Assembly: GCA_964496475.1 (NCBI GenBank)
Contig: CAZBZS010000059.1
Location: forward strand, 1-12,577
From: JASLPR01 sp964496475
GTDB taxonomy: Bacteria > Chloroflexota > UBA11872 > VXNJ01
DNA: 12,577 bases
Reading direction: 5' to 3'
In this document: piece after piece, positions 1-7,593 of the stretch
Layout: the number at the start of each line of letters is the position of its first letter
Position numbering within the stretch: position 1 is the stretch's first letter
Made by a program: the position numbers and the translations under genes
Notes under the pieces: model-generated
The model's input: the letters and a program-made list of their open reading frames with translations, nothing else
Told to the model about the DNA's origin: nothing
Databases searched by the model: none

Positions 1-1206
1 GAGCTCATCCAGCGCCTGGTCAACCGGCTCGACCGCGGCGATGGCTGGACCGTCAACGCAACTACCGACCGCCGCCAGTCCATGCCTGGCTCCGACTTCA
101 TCGTCGTGACCATCGAGGTGAACGGACTCGACTGCGTGCGGTTCGACAACGACATCCCGGCCAGGTACGGCGTCGATCAGTGCATTGGCGACACCATCGG
201 CCCCGGCGGCCTTTTCAAAGGGCTGCGCACCATCCCGGTCTTCCTGGACATCCTGGCCGACGCCGAAGACCTGTGTCCCGACGCCCTGGTGCTCAATTAC
301 ACCAACCCGATGAACATGCTCTGTCTGGCCGCCGCCCGGCGCAGTGGCATGCGCGTGGTCGGGCTATGCCATTCGGTGCAGGGTACCGGCCGGCTGCTGG
401 CCCGCCGGGCCGGTGTGGATTACGCCGAGCTGGACTGGCGGTGCGCCGGCATCAACCATCTGGCCTGGTTCACCGCCCTTCAGCACGACGGCGAAGACCT
501 CTATCCGCTTCTCTTTGGAATGGCCCGCCGGGACCTGGCCGGCGATCCCGCCGACGCCGAAGATGCCGGCGACCTGGTGCGCAAGGACATGATGCTCAAC
601 TTCGGCGCGTTCATCACCGAGAGCTCCGGCCACCTGAGCGAGTACCTGCCCTACTACCGGCCTCGCGCCGATTCGCTCGCACGCTATTGCCGCGAAGGGT
701 ATGAAGGCGGTTCCAGCTTTTACGCCTACGGCTGGCCAGCCTGGCGCGCCGAGGCCGATGAATCCCGCCAGCGGATGCTGGCCGGCGACGAGCCCATGGA
801 CTGGGACCGCAGCTTCGAGTACGCCTCGTGGATCATCGAGGCCGTGGTCAAGGATTCCGATTACTTCATTCACGGAAATGTGCCCAACCAGACGCCCGAC
901 GGCGGACTTCTGATCGACAACCTGCGGACCGGGGAAATCGTCGAAGTCGAGTGCCTGGTGAACGGCGACGGCGTGCAACCGCTGCCTTACGGCGAGCTTC
1001 CGCCGCAGATGGCGGCGATCTGCCGATCCAACATGGCCGTCTTCGATCTCGGCGTCACCGCCGCGTTGGAACGGCGCAAAGAGCCGGCCGCGCACGCTCT
1101 CATGCTCGACCCTCTGACCGCCGCCTGCTGTCCACCAGCGGACATTCGCGACATGACCCTGGAGCTCTTTGACGCCGAGAAGGACTTCCTCCCGGCCTAC
1201 ACCTAA
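1..1206 (+). CDS. GH4 family alpha-glycosidase (alpha-galactosidase/alpha-glucosidase type), 5' end missing
   Basis: Reading frame 1 is open from the first base to a TAA at 1204-1206, giving about 401 residues. Glycoside hydrolase family 4 enzymes of the MelA/AglA type are usually about 430-480 residues, so the N-terminal NAD-binding glycine loop lies outside the window. Visible family motifs are GDTIGPGG (187-210), NYTNPM (near 295-312), GLCHSV (361-378, with the metal-binding Cys-His) and INHLAWF (451-471, with the second metal-ligand His). Further on come the ESSGHLSEYLPYYR-type stretch near 616-660 and GNVPNQ near 877-894. Family knowledge: these cytoplasmic enzymes use NAD+ and a divalent metal (often Mn2+) and cleave by a redox-elimination mechanism. 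The sugar (galactoside, glucoside or glucuronide) cannot be decided from the sequence. No neighbour on the same strand is close enough to form an operon within the window. Confidence 0.93.
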   Translation, partial: ELIQRLVNRLDRGDGWTVNATTDRRQSMPGSDFIVVTIEVNGLDCVRFDNDIPARYGVDQCIGDTIGPGGLFKGLRTIPVFLDILADAEDLCPDALVLNYTNPMNMLCLAAARRSGMRVVGLCHSVQGTGRLLARRAGVDYAELDWRCAGINHLAWFTALQHDGEDLYPLLFGMARRDLAGDPADAEDAGDLVRKDMMLNFGAFITESSGHLSEYLPYYRPRADSLARYCREGYEGGSSFYAYGWPAWRAEADESRQRMLAGDEPMDWDRSFEYASWIIEAVVKDSDYFIHGNVPNQTPDGGLLIDNLRTGEIVEVECLVNGDGVQPLPYGELPPQMAAICRSNMAVFDLGVTAALERRKEPAAHALMLDPLTAACCPPADIRDMTLELFDAEKDFLPAYT

Positions 1207-1470
1207 GCTCGCCCGCACCTACCCACGGCGAAACGGCCGCTCCAGAGGTAACAGCCGCTCCGCCGGTGCGCACCGCTCCTATGGGGCCTGCTCCAAGTAT
1301 CGCGGACTGACGCCTGCCATGACTCTGGTTTCCATTTGATGCTTCGGTTACTGTTTTGACCTTACCGCGCCTGCTAGTTTCCGGTAGGAGAAGACGCGCC
1401 GGACCGTCCGCAGCGACCAGGCAGCCACTTGACGTCACCGGCTTGAACCAGGGGCCTGTCAATATCGGCG

Positions 1471-1845
1471 ATGAAACAGCCCTCACCTCGGCCCACGGTC
1501 GACGATCATCCGGCCTTGATCGACTGGTTCATCGAGCACGACCCGCCGTTTGAGGCGTTCACCATCGGCGAGGAAGACATGGACCGGGTCCGCCAAGACC
1601 TGCACACTCTCCTGCGTTCGGCCGCGGAAAATCCAGAGCTGCTGCGGCGGTCCATCCAGGAACTGATCGGCTATTTCGGGCGGGCCGTGGAGAACGCCAA
1701 CTCCGGGGAGATGGCGGGCTTTCGCGCCATATGCCGGATTCTCATCTACGTGCTGAGGGAAAAGCATGATGTCCGCTTCGAGGAGATCATCGAAACCCCA
1801 GGCGCCAATTTCCTGGAGCAGCACGGGTTCTCGCCGGCCCCATAG
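1471..1845 (+). CDS. Hypothetical protein, 124 aa, soluble and helical
   Basis: I do not recognise this family. The predicted product is acidic, mainly alpha-helical and has no membrane segment, signal peptide or cysteine-rich motif. A helix-rich middle (residues about 30-75) contains the leucine- and arginine-rich LLRRSIQELIGYFGRAVENA, followed by GFRAICRILIYVLREKHDVRFEEII. The in-frame stop upstream is at 1444-1446, so the ATG at 1471 is nearly the only good start. The purine-rich AGGGG at 1450-1454 is too far away to be a convincing ribosome binding site. The non-random amino-acid composition and the absence of a better frame support a real gene. It is convergent with the small membrane protein at 1882-2076, and 264 unexplained bases separate it from the GH4 gene. 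Confidence 0.6.
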   Translation: MKQPSPRPTVDDHPALIDWFIEHDPPFEAFTIGEEDMDRVRQDLHTLLRSAAENPELLRRSIQELIGYFGRAVENANSGEMAGFRAICRILIYVLREKHDVRFEEIIETPGANFLEQHGFSPAP

Positions 1846-1881
1846 CGCCGGTGGAAATTATGACCGGCCGCGACGTAGAGG

Positions 1882-2076
1882 TTAGGAGCGCATCACCGCG
1901 ATGCTGAGCAGGCCAAAGGCGGTGGCCGACGCCAGCAGAGCCACCCCCGCCCCCACAAAGTGCCAGTCGGTGAACGCCGCGATCGCCAGCACAATGCCCA
2001 GTAACCCGACCAGCAGTCCGCCGATGAAGACCACCGCCGGAAAGTGATATCCGCCACCGCCTGATTTTTGCTTCAC
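1882..2076 (-). CDS. Small two-helix membrane protein, 64 aa
   Basis: The proposed start is a GTG at 2076-2074. A strong Shine-Dalgarno AGGAG lies five bases upstream (complement of 2082-2086), and this decides the start; the frame also runs further upstream, but without coding character. The product begins with a short polar, glycine-rich segment (residues 1-12). It then has two hydrophobic helices at about 13-36 and 40-61, joined by a short loop containing FTDWHF, and ends in a basic tail. This looks like a small inner-membrane protein of unknown function; many bacteria carry such two-helix proteins and no family can be assigned. It stops at a TAA at 1884-1882, 36 bases from the end of the convergent gene. 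Confidence 0.65.
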   Translation of the reverse strand: MKQKSGGGGYHFPAVVFIGGLLVGLLGIVLAIAAFTDWHFVGAGVALLASATAFGLLSIAVMRS

Positions 2077-2266
2077 GCCGTCTCCTCTCGCTGCCGCACA
2101 TCCTAGCCTTCTCCTCGGACAGCGCCAAGATTTCGACCGGACGGCGGGTCGGCGCTGGTATTCGATGCGGGAACGACCATACCGCAATATTGAAAGCAAG
2201 GTCACACTCAGGCGGCGCATGAGTCGTAACCTCACCCCGATAGCATTATGTTCAGATCGGATTCGC

Positions 2267-2491
2267 ATGGTGAATGTAGAAGTGCTGTGGTTCGAAGGAT
2301 GCCCCAACCACGAGGCCGCCGTCGCCCTACTGGACGAAGTCATCAGCAGCTCCGGCCGGCAGGCCGCCGTTACTGAGGTGTTCGTCCGGGACGAGGCGAC
2401 CGCCCGGCGACGGCACTTTCCCGGCTCACCCACAATCCGCGTCGACGGTCGAGACATCGAGCCTATAGTTGCAGTATGGGTGGGGTCATAA
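2267..2491 (+). CDS. Thioredoxin-like protein, C-terminally short (74 aa)
   Basis: The product starts with a beta strand and the active-site-like VEVLWFEGCPNH (single Cys at residue 12, no second Cys). A helix follows, and then FPGSPTIRVDGRDIEP (residues 51-66), which holds the cis-proline loop typical of a small thioredoxin-fold family often annotated 'thioredoxin family protein' and sometimes found near mercury or metal genes. Those proteins usually run about 90-110 residues, with a further strand and helix after 'GRDIEP' (often with a CRxY-type segment). Here the frame ends eight residues later in IVAVWVGS, which does not resemble the family. It may be a truncated or decayed copy, or a recent recombination boundary. 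The ATG at 2267 was chosen because homology begins there; an ATG at 2165 is in frame but adds sequence without family character. No clear ribosome binding site is seen. Confidence 0.62.
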   Translation: MVNVEVLWFEGCPNHEAAVALLDEVISSSGRQAAVTEVFVRDEATARRRHFPGSPTIRVDGRDIEPIVAVWVGS

Positions 2492-2561
2492 GCGGTTGTT
2501 TCTCAAATTGCCAGCCGCCCACGCCGTCGACATGCCGATACCCAATGATCCACCCGGGCCG

Positions 2562-4898
2562 CTAGGCCACCGTCACCCCCGATCCTTCCTTGCGCGCAAC
2601 GTCCCGTACCGGCTCCACCCGCAGGTCCGGCAGCCGCTCCAGTATTCCGCCGCCGATGATGGTCATGAGCCCGATCATCTGGGAGAAGGGATGGGCTACC
2701 GAGTGGGTGTAGAAAAACTTGTCGAAGATGTTCTGCCAGGGCAGGTCGTAGNNNNNNNNNNTTTTGGGCAGCCACTCCAGCCAACCTGGGAAGTACCAGT
2801 TCTTGTCGCCCAGCAATTTCATACTGGCCGGAATCAGAATCGACCGCACCACCGTCGCGTCCAGGAAGATGGCCACCCCGAGGCCGAATCCCATCTGCTG
2901 CATCATCACCAGCCGTCCGGTGGCGAATCCGCCGAACACGGCGACCATTATCAGGGCGGCCCCGGTGATCATGCCGGCGGTCGTGCGCAGTCCATACGCC
3001 ACCGACTCCTCGTTGTCCCCGGACTGATCGTAGCGTTCCCGAATTCGGCTCAGCAAAATGACGTGATAGTCCATGGACAGGCCAAACAGAATGCTGAAGA
3101 GGAACAGCGGCAGCCACGACTCAATCGTGTCCGACTGGGTGAATCCCAGCAGATCGGCGCCGACTCCCATCTGAAACACCAGCACCAGTAATCCGTAAGC
3201 CGCCGCCACCGACAGCAGATTCATGAGTATCGCCTTCACCGGCACCACCAGCGAGCGAAACGCCACCGTCAGCAGAATGAAGCTGAGACTCAGTACGAAC
3301 GCGAAGACCCGCGGCGTCCACCTCTGGGCGATGTCGGTGAAGTCGATCTGCTTGGCCGCTCCGCCACCCAGGTAGGCCTTCGCCGGAATCTCGGCGGCGG
3401 GGATCATTTCCTCCCTGAGCTGCCGCGCCGCCCCGATGCCATCGTTGCTGAATTGGTCCGCGTTGATCGGCACGGAAATCAACGTCAGATCCCCGGCTGA
3501 GTTGGTCTCGATGCTCGCGTCGCCGTAGATCGGATCGACCCGCAGGCCGTCGATCAGGCGCGCGATCCCTGCCTGCACCCCTTCGCTTTCCGCCGGACCG
3601 TCAATGACGATTTCCGCCGGCGCCGCGAGGCCGGCGGAAAACTCCGCCTGCAATATCTCGAAGCCGCGTTTTGTCTTCGCCGCGTCTGGAAACGAGCTGA
3701 TGCCGGACGATCCCTGATTAAGGTTGATTACCGGCGATGCTGCCAGCACCAGCAGGCCCCCGGCGAGCAAGAGGCTAATGACCGGCCTGGCCATCACCAG
3801 CGCGGTGATCCGGTCCCAGAACCTGCCGCCGCCACCACCCGATCCGCTCAGAAACGGCAGCGACCATGCTTCCACCCGATCGCCCATCAGGCTCAACACC
3901 GCGGGAAGCAGCGTCAACGCCGCCACCACCGCCACGAGCGCCACCAGAATTGCCCCCAGGCCGAGGCTGTAAAACACGGAGGACGGCACCATCAGCATGC
4001 CGGTCAGCGCCAGCACGACCGCCAGTCCTGAGAAAAACACCGCCCTTCCCGACGTCTTCCCGGCCTTTGCGATCGCCTCCATCTTCGCCAGCCCTACCGT
4101 TCTCTCCTCGCGATAACGCCCCACGATGAAAAGTGAATAGTCGATCCCGACCGCGAGCCCGATCATCGTAATCATGTTGACAACGAAAAATGAAAGCCTG
4201 TAGACCTGTCCCGCCAGCGACGCCAGCGCCACCGCCACCGTGATCGACACGATCGCCATCAGCAGCGGGATGCCCGCTGCTCCCACCGCCCGGAAGACCA
4301 GCACCAGGATCACCAGCGCCACACCTATCCCAATCGTCTCTCCGGTCATGATGTCTTCTTCGGACAGCACCGCAAAGTCCCGGTTGACGCTGCTGAGCCC
4401 GACCACAAAGGTGTCAAATCCCGACGCGGTCGGCAAGGCCGCTTCCCGCACAAAGTCCACTTTCTCCACAGCCTCGTTCAGATCACCGGCCATCACGATG
4501 GGGATGATGGTCGTATGACGGTCCGCCGAGACCAGGCTCTCGTCACCGAGCATGTAGTAATTCACCGCGATCTGCACGATCTCTCTGCCCAGCCCGACCA
4601 CACCCAACGTCAGCCCGGACACCTGCTCCTGGAACGCCGGATCGTCCACCGTCAGCTCCTCCGAGCGCACGATCAGCAACTCCGTAATCCTCATCGGACC
4701 GCGCAGCCGCTCTTCCAGAAGTTCCGCTGCGATTTGAGATTCCGGCTCGTTGAGAAATCTATCCTCCGTGCTAATCGCGCTGGCGAACAGAGTCCCCGAC
4801 ACCCACAACGACCCGACCACCAGCAGCGCCCAGATGGCCAGGGTGCGCCACGGACGCCGCGAACTGGCCACTGCGAGCGATTCAGTCGAAAGCTTCAA
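2562..4898 (-). CDS. MMPL/RND-type membrane transporter (interrupted by an assembly gap)
   Basis: A long membrane protein of about 778 residues with the two-fold MMPL layout. Helix 1 is at about 18-39, a first extracytoplasmic domain follows to about residue 185, and then a helix bundle contains GIDYSLFIVGRYREE (Asp253). A second helix/soluble domain follows, and then a second bundle with the matching SMDYHVILLSRIRE (Asp610). Family knowledge: the paired Asp-Tyr sites carry the proton relay that drives export of lipids or other hydrophobic molecules across the inner membrane. The TTG start at 4898-4896 is preferred: AGGAG lies seven bases upstream (complement of 4906-4910), and the usual MMPL N terminus begins here. 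An in-frame ATG at 4967 would add 23 unsupported residues. Ten N at 2752-2761 break the frame after WLEWLPK; the last 62 residues depend on the gap length. Substrate unknown. A weak TTGACG box (complement of 4962-4967) could give it its own promoter. Confidence 0.9.
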   Translation of the reverse strand: MKLSTESLAVASSRRPWRTLAIWALLVVGSLWVSGTLFASAISTEDRFLNEPESQIAAELLEERLRGPMRITELLIVRSEELTVDDPAFQEQVSGLTLGVVGLGREIVQIAVNYYMLGDESLVSADRHTTIIPIVMAGDLNEAVEKVDFVREAALPTASGFDTFVVGLSSVNRDFAVLSEEDIMTGETIGIGVALVILVLVFRAVGAAGIPLLMAIVSITVAVALASLAGQVYRLSFFVVNMITMIGLAVGIDYSLFIVGRYREERTVGLAKMEAIAKAGKTSGRAVFFSGLAVVLALTGMLMVPSSVFYSLGLGAILVALVAVVAALTLLPAVLSLMGDRVEAWSLPFLSGSGGGGGRFWDRITALVMARPVISLLLAGGLLVLAASPVINLNQGSSGISSFPDAAKTKRGFEILQAEFSAGLAAPAEIVIDGPAESEGVQAGIARLIDGLRVDPIYGDASIETNSAGDLTLISVPINADQFSNDGIGAARQLREEMIPAAEIPAKAYLGGGAAKQIDFTDIAQRWTPRVFAFVLSLSFILLTVAFRSLVVPVKAILMNLLSVAAAYGLLVLVFQMGVGADLLGFTQSDTIESWLPLFLFSILFGLSMDYHVILLSRIRERYDQSGDNEESVAYGLRTTAGMITGAALIMVAVFGGFATGRLVMMQQMGFGLGVAIFLDATVVRSILIPASMKLLGDKNWYFPGWLEWLPKXXXXYDLPWQNIFDKFFYTHSVAHPFSQMIGLMTIIGGGILERLPDLRVEPVRDVARKEGSGVTVA
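2752..2761. other. Assembly gap (10 N)
   Basis: Ten consecutive N lie inside the 3' part of the MMPL gene. A fixed ten-base run usually denotes a scaffolding gap of unknown real length, so continuity of the reading frame across it is not proof that the two sides belong together. Confidence 0.97.
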
Positions 4899-5029
4899 TG
4901 GATGTCTCCTGATACTTGAAGTCCGGGAGCCGGTCGAATTTCCAGCCTCGCTCCGGGAGAGCGTCAAGGCGAAATGTTAACCGAATTTTTTCGGACTTCA
5001 TGTAGCAGAGGACGCATGGCACGCGCGCC

Positions 5030-6247
5030 TCAGCCGACCAGCAGCAATCCCGTCCCGTACATAACCAGAATTCCCAGCGCCACCCCAACCGCGTTGAGCA
5101 TGGCGAAGACGGATCCCTCGGGTTTGCGCCCCATCATTCGCGTGATCTGCCACACCACCTGGAAAATCGCTCCCGCCCCGATCGCCAGGAAGAGCGTGGA
5201 CCACACCGGCGAGAACGCAAAGCCGCCCAACCACGTGCCCAGGATCGCCGGCGCTCCCGCAATCAGCCCCGCTGCCAGCAGATGCTTCACCAGACCGGAG
5301 ATGCGGCCACCCATCCGTGCCAGCGGCGCCGCGATCGCCAACCCTTCCGTCGTGTTGTGAGCCGCGAATCCCACCACCAGCATCGTCCCCAGCGCGATCG
5401 ACCCTCCCGTGTATGCCGCTCCGATCGCCAGCCCCTCTCCCAGATTGTGCAGTCCAATCCCCACCGCGATGGAATACACCAGCACCAGCGTCGACGCACC
5501 CGCCGCGCCGGCGACCACCGTCCGCGATCGATCCACCGCCGACACCGCCAGGAACGCCAGCACGAATCCCGCCGCCACCAGCGAGACTCCCTGGAACGCC
5601 GCCGCGACCTCGCCGGCGAAGTCCAGCGCCTCCTCCACCGCATCCACACCCAGGAACAGCAGCAGCCCCACCGTGAAGCTCAAGAAGAAATTCAGCCAGC
5701 GATCAGCGAGCCGCCGCAGGAACGGGTACCAGAGCAAGCCCATCAGCACCGGGATCACTCCCACGTAGACTCCCAGGAGGGTGAACGTGGCGAAGTAGCG
5801 GCCGTCCGGCACCGGCGAAAGCGCCGCCACCTCCGCCACCTTCTCAAACGCGACCCCGTTGGCGCTGATCAGCACCACCGTATGCGGCTCGCCCTCGCTC
5901 CATGGATAGGGAATCGACAGCGTCGCCCGGTCCAGCCTCCCGAGCACGGCGTCCGGCTCCGCAGTGAACTGCCAAAAGGCCTCGTCCACCGTGACCTGCG
6001 CGATCGTGACCGCCTCGGGCCCGCCGTTTACAATCTCAACCCCGATCCCGTCTTCGGTGAAATAGATACGCTCGATCGTCAGCTCTTCAATCGGCGGGAA
6101 CGCCGCCTCGAATATTCCCGCCGGCCCCACCACCCCGAACAGCGCCAGCAAACCCGCCAGCAACACCAGCGGCAGCAACCCGAATATCCAGAACTTCGCG
6201 CCCTGACGTCCGCTGGCTTTCTCCATCGCCTCAATCTCCCCGGCCAC
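5030..6247 (-). CDS. ZIP family divalent metal permease with an extra N-terminal extracytoplasmic domain
   Basis: 405 residues. The C-terminal part (about 153-405) is a ZIP permease with its two signature helices: HNLGEGLAIG (His267, Glu271) and HNTTEGLAIAAP (His297, Glu301). These form the binuclear metal site that carries Zn, Fe, Mn or similar ions into the cytoplasm. Ahead of it are a membrane anchor (about 20-41) and a beta-rich region (about 50-150) with no helix, absent from ordinary ZIP proteins of about 230-270 residues; it probably folds outside the membrane. The GTG start at 6247-6245 has GGAGG seven bases upstream. An in-frame ATG at 6226-6224 with GGGGAG nine bases upstream is a fair alternative and would shorten the protein by seven residues. 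The start lies two bases after the stop of the multicopper oxidase gene, indicating co-transcription and coupling. Confidence 0.93.
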   Translation of the reverse strand: MAGEIEAMEKASGRQGAKFWIFGLLPLVLLAGLLALFGVVGPAGIFEAAFPPIEELTIERIYFTEDGIGVEIVNGGPEAVTIAQVTVDEAFWQFTAEPDAVLGRLDRATLSIPYPWSEGEPHTVVLISANGVAFEKVAEVAALSPVPDGRYFATFTLLGVYVGVIPVLMGLLWYPFLRRLADRWLNFFLSFTVGLLLFLGVDAVEEALDFAGEVAAAFQGVSLVAAGFVLAFLAVSAVDRSRTVVAGAAGASTLVLVYSIAVGIGLHNLGEGLAIGAAYTGGSIALGTMLVVGFAAHNTTEGLAIAAPLARMGGRISGLVKHLLAAGLIAGAPAILGTWLGGFAFSPVWSTLFLAIGAGAIFQVVWQITRMMGRKPEGSVFAMLNAVGVALGILVMYGTGLLLVG

Positions 6248-6249
6248 GT

Positions 6250-7437
6250 CTATTCCTCCACCTCAAAGAACCCCATCCACCCCAACTCCGCGAATTCCGC
6301 CTGATGGGCGTGGAACATGTAAAGCCCCGGCGTGTCGTACTGGAATTCCAGCACCGCCCGCTCACCCTGGCACAGCATCACCGTATCCGTCAGCTCAAAT
6401 GTCTCCATCGACGTGCCGGTGCGGTACAGCCGGAACATCTCCGCGTGCAGGTGGAAGGAGTTGATCAGGTCGAACTCGGTCAGGTTCACCAAGTAGATAC
6501 GCTGCAACTCCCCGGACTTCACCCGGATGTGATGCTCCGGTTTGGCATGGTGAAACGCCACCGTGTTGACGGCGTAAAACGTGTTCTCCCCGTTGAATTC
6601 CGTCGAGAAACCGTTCATCACCATCACCATCTCTCGCGCCGGGGGCCGACCCTCCGGCGGATCCACGATAAACGCCCCGTACAGCCCCTTATGTACGTGT
6701 CGCTTCAGCGGCACCGCGTGGCAGTGGTACAGGTGGCACCCCCAGGGATGCGCCTCGAATTCGTAGATGAACGACTCCCCCGGTTCCACCACCTCCAACA
6801 CTCCGTCCATCCCCGCCGGGTGTACACCGTGAAAGTGAATCGTGTGCGGATGCGAGCCGGCGTTGGTGAAGTTGATCCGCATCAGGTCTCCGGCCGTCGC
6901 CCGGAACGTCGGACCCGGCACCTGCCCGTTGTAGGTCCAGGCCGGGAAGAAAACCCCGGGCGCGATCTCTATTTCTCTATCTAAAGCCACCACCGCATAT
7001 TGCCGCAGCGTCCGGCCGTCGGGCAGCGTGCTGACCTGCCCGTAGTCAAACGACTCCAGGAATTTCATCGGGTCGAACCGGCCCGTATCCACGTCTCCCA
7101 CCGTCCCGGCGGAATCGTGAGAGTGGGGATCGCCCCCCGGCCCGTCCTCGACGTCCTCGCGATATGCACCGTCAGCCTCGCCCATCGGCGCCGGCCTGGA
7201 CTGATCCCCTGGTCCACCCCCGACCAGCGCAGCCGTGCCGGCCAGCCCCACCGCCGCCCCCAGCGAGCCACGCATCATCCCGCGCCGGGTCAGTTCGAGA
7301 TCGCGTCGCGGCTGTCTGATACGCCGGGCGACACTGGCCACCAGCGGCCGCAACAGGCGTCGATAGAGGCTCCCGGCCAGCCCGGCTTCAGCCTCCACTC
7401 CGTCTTTTCTATTTGCCATGCGAATATTTGATTTCAT
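6250..7437 (-). CDS. Two-domain multicopper oxidase, Tat-exported
   Basis: 395 residues. A long basic N terminus is followed by a twin-arginine motif TRRGMMR (Arg51-Arg52) and a hydrophobic segment to about residue 74, so export by the Tat pathway is expected. An acidic linker (about 85-122) comes next. Cupredoxin domain 1 (about 145-260) carries HPHTIHFHGVH (His196-His206) and GCHLYHCHAVPLKRHVHKG, with the His-Cys-His of a type 1 plus trinuclear centre at 238-240. Domain 2 (about 270-395) carries FHLHAEMF (His329, His331) and MFHAHQAEF (His376, His378), where Ala replaces the type 1 Cys. This places the type 1 copper in domain 1 only, the 'type C' two-domain arrangement; such enzymes work as trimers. 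Likely an extracytoplasmic metal or phenol oxidase; a NirK nitrite reductase is less likely because of the HCH motif. The ATG at 7437 has no ribosome binding site (see the promoter entry); ATG at 7419 is possible. Confidence 0.92.
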   Translation of the reverse strand: MKSNIRMANRKDGVEAEAGLAGSLYRRLLRPLVASVARRIRQPRRDLELTRRGMMRGSLGAAVGLAGTAALVGGGPGDQSRPAPMGEADGAYREDVEDGPGGDPHSHDSAGTVGDVDTGRFDPMKFLESFDYGQVSTLPDGRTLRQYAVVALDREIEIAPGVFFPAWTYNGQVPGPTFRATAGDLMRINFTNAGSHPHTIHFHGVHPAGMDGVLEVVEPGESFIYEFEAHPWGCHLYHCHAVPLKRHVHKGLYGAFIVDPPEGRPPAREMVMVMNGFSTEFNGENTFYAVNTVAFHHAKPEHHIRVKSGELQRIYLVNLTEFDLINSFHLHAEMFRLYRTGTSMETFELTDTVMLCQGERAVLEFQYDTPGLYMFHAHQAEFAELGWMGFFEVEE

Positions 7438-7443
7438 CTATAC

Positions 7444-7484
7444 AAAATACAGCATTTATACGTCGAAAACAAAGGGTTGTTCTC
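7444..7484 (-). promoter_or_regulatory. Candidate promoter and operator for the multicopper oxidase operon, probably leaderless
   Basis: On the minus strand, TTGTTT (complement of 7467-7472) and TATTTT (complement of 7444-7449) are separated by exactly 17 bases inside an AT-rich island of otherwise GC-rich DNA. Transcription would begin about seven bases further on, at or next to the ATG at 7437. That fits the absence of any ribosome binding site there. An imperfect palindrome, AACAA-AGGG-TTGTT (7468-7481, extending to 7465-7484 with one mismatch), overlaps the -35 box and could bind a regulator. The call is inferred from sequence only; a TATAAA a little upstream offers an alternative -10. 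Confidence 0.35.
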
Positions 7485-7593
7485 TCGTCAATTCCACCGT
7501 CCCGTCCGGCGCCCCGAACCTCCGCTCTCACCTTACCCATCACCACCTGCTGCGCTCGCCGTAATGACCGGCTGCGTCGAAAAACGAGATTGG

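Noticed and set aside
364..1218. Open frame on the minus strand opposite the GH4 gene
   Set aside because: The plus strand carries the GH4 motifs; the antisense product has no recognisable motif and no ribosome binding site.
1847..1868. Inverted repeat GCCGGT / ACCGGC between the convergent genes
   Set aside because: Six-base stem with a ten-base loop and no T-run on either strand; too weak to call a terminator.
2237..2260. CCGAT / ATCGG inverted repeat just upstream of the thioredoxin-like gene
   Set aside because: Five-base arms with a 14-base spacer occur easily by chance, and no promoter boxes flank it.
4981..4994. CCGAA-TTTT-TTCGG hairpin between ZIP and MMPL
   Set aside because: Five-base stem with three A-T pairs at most and no following T-run; not enough for a terminator.
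5282..6304. Plus-strand open frame opposite the ZIP gene
   Set aside because: His/Arg/Gln-rich composition typical of an antisense shadow; the minus strand encodes clear ZIP signature helices.
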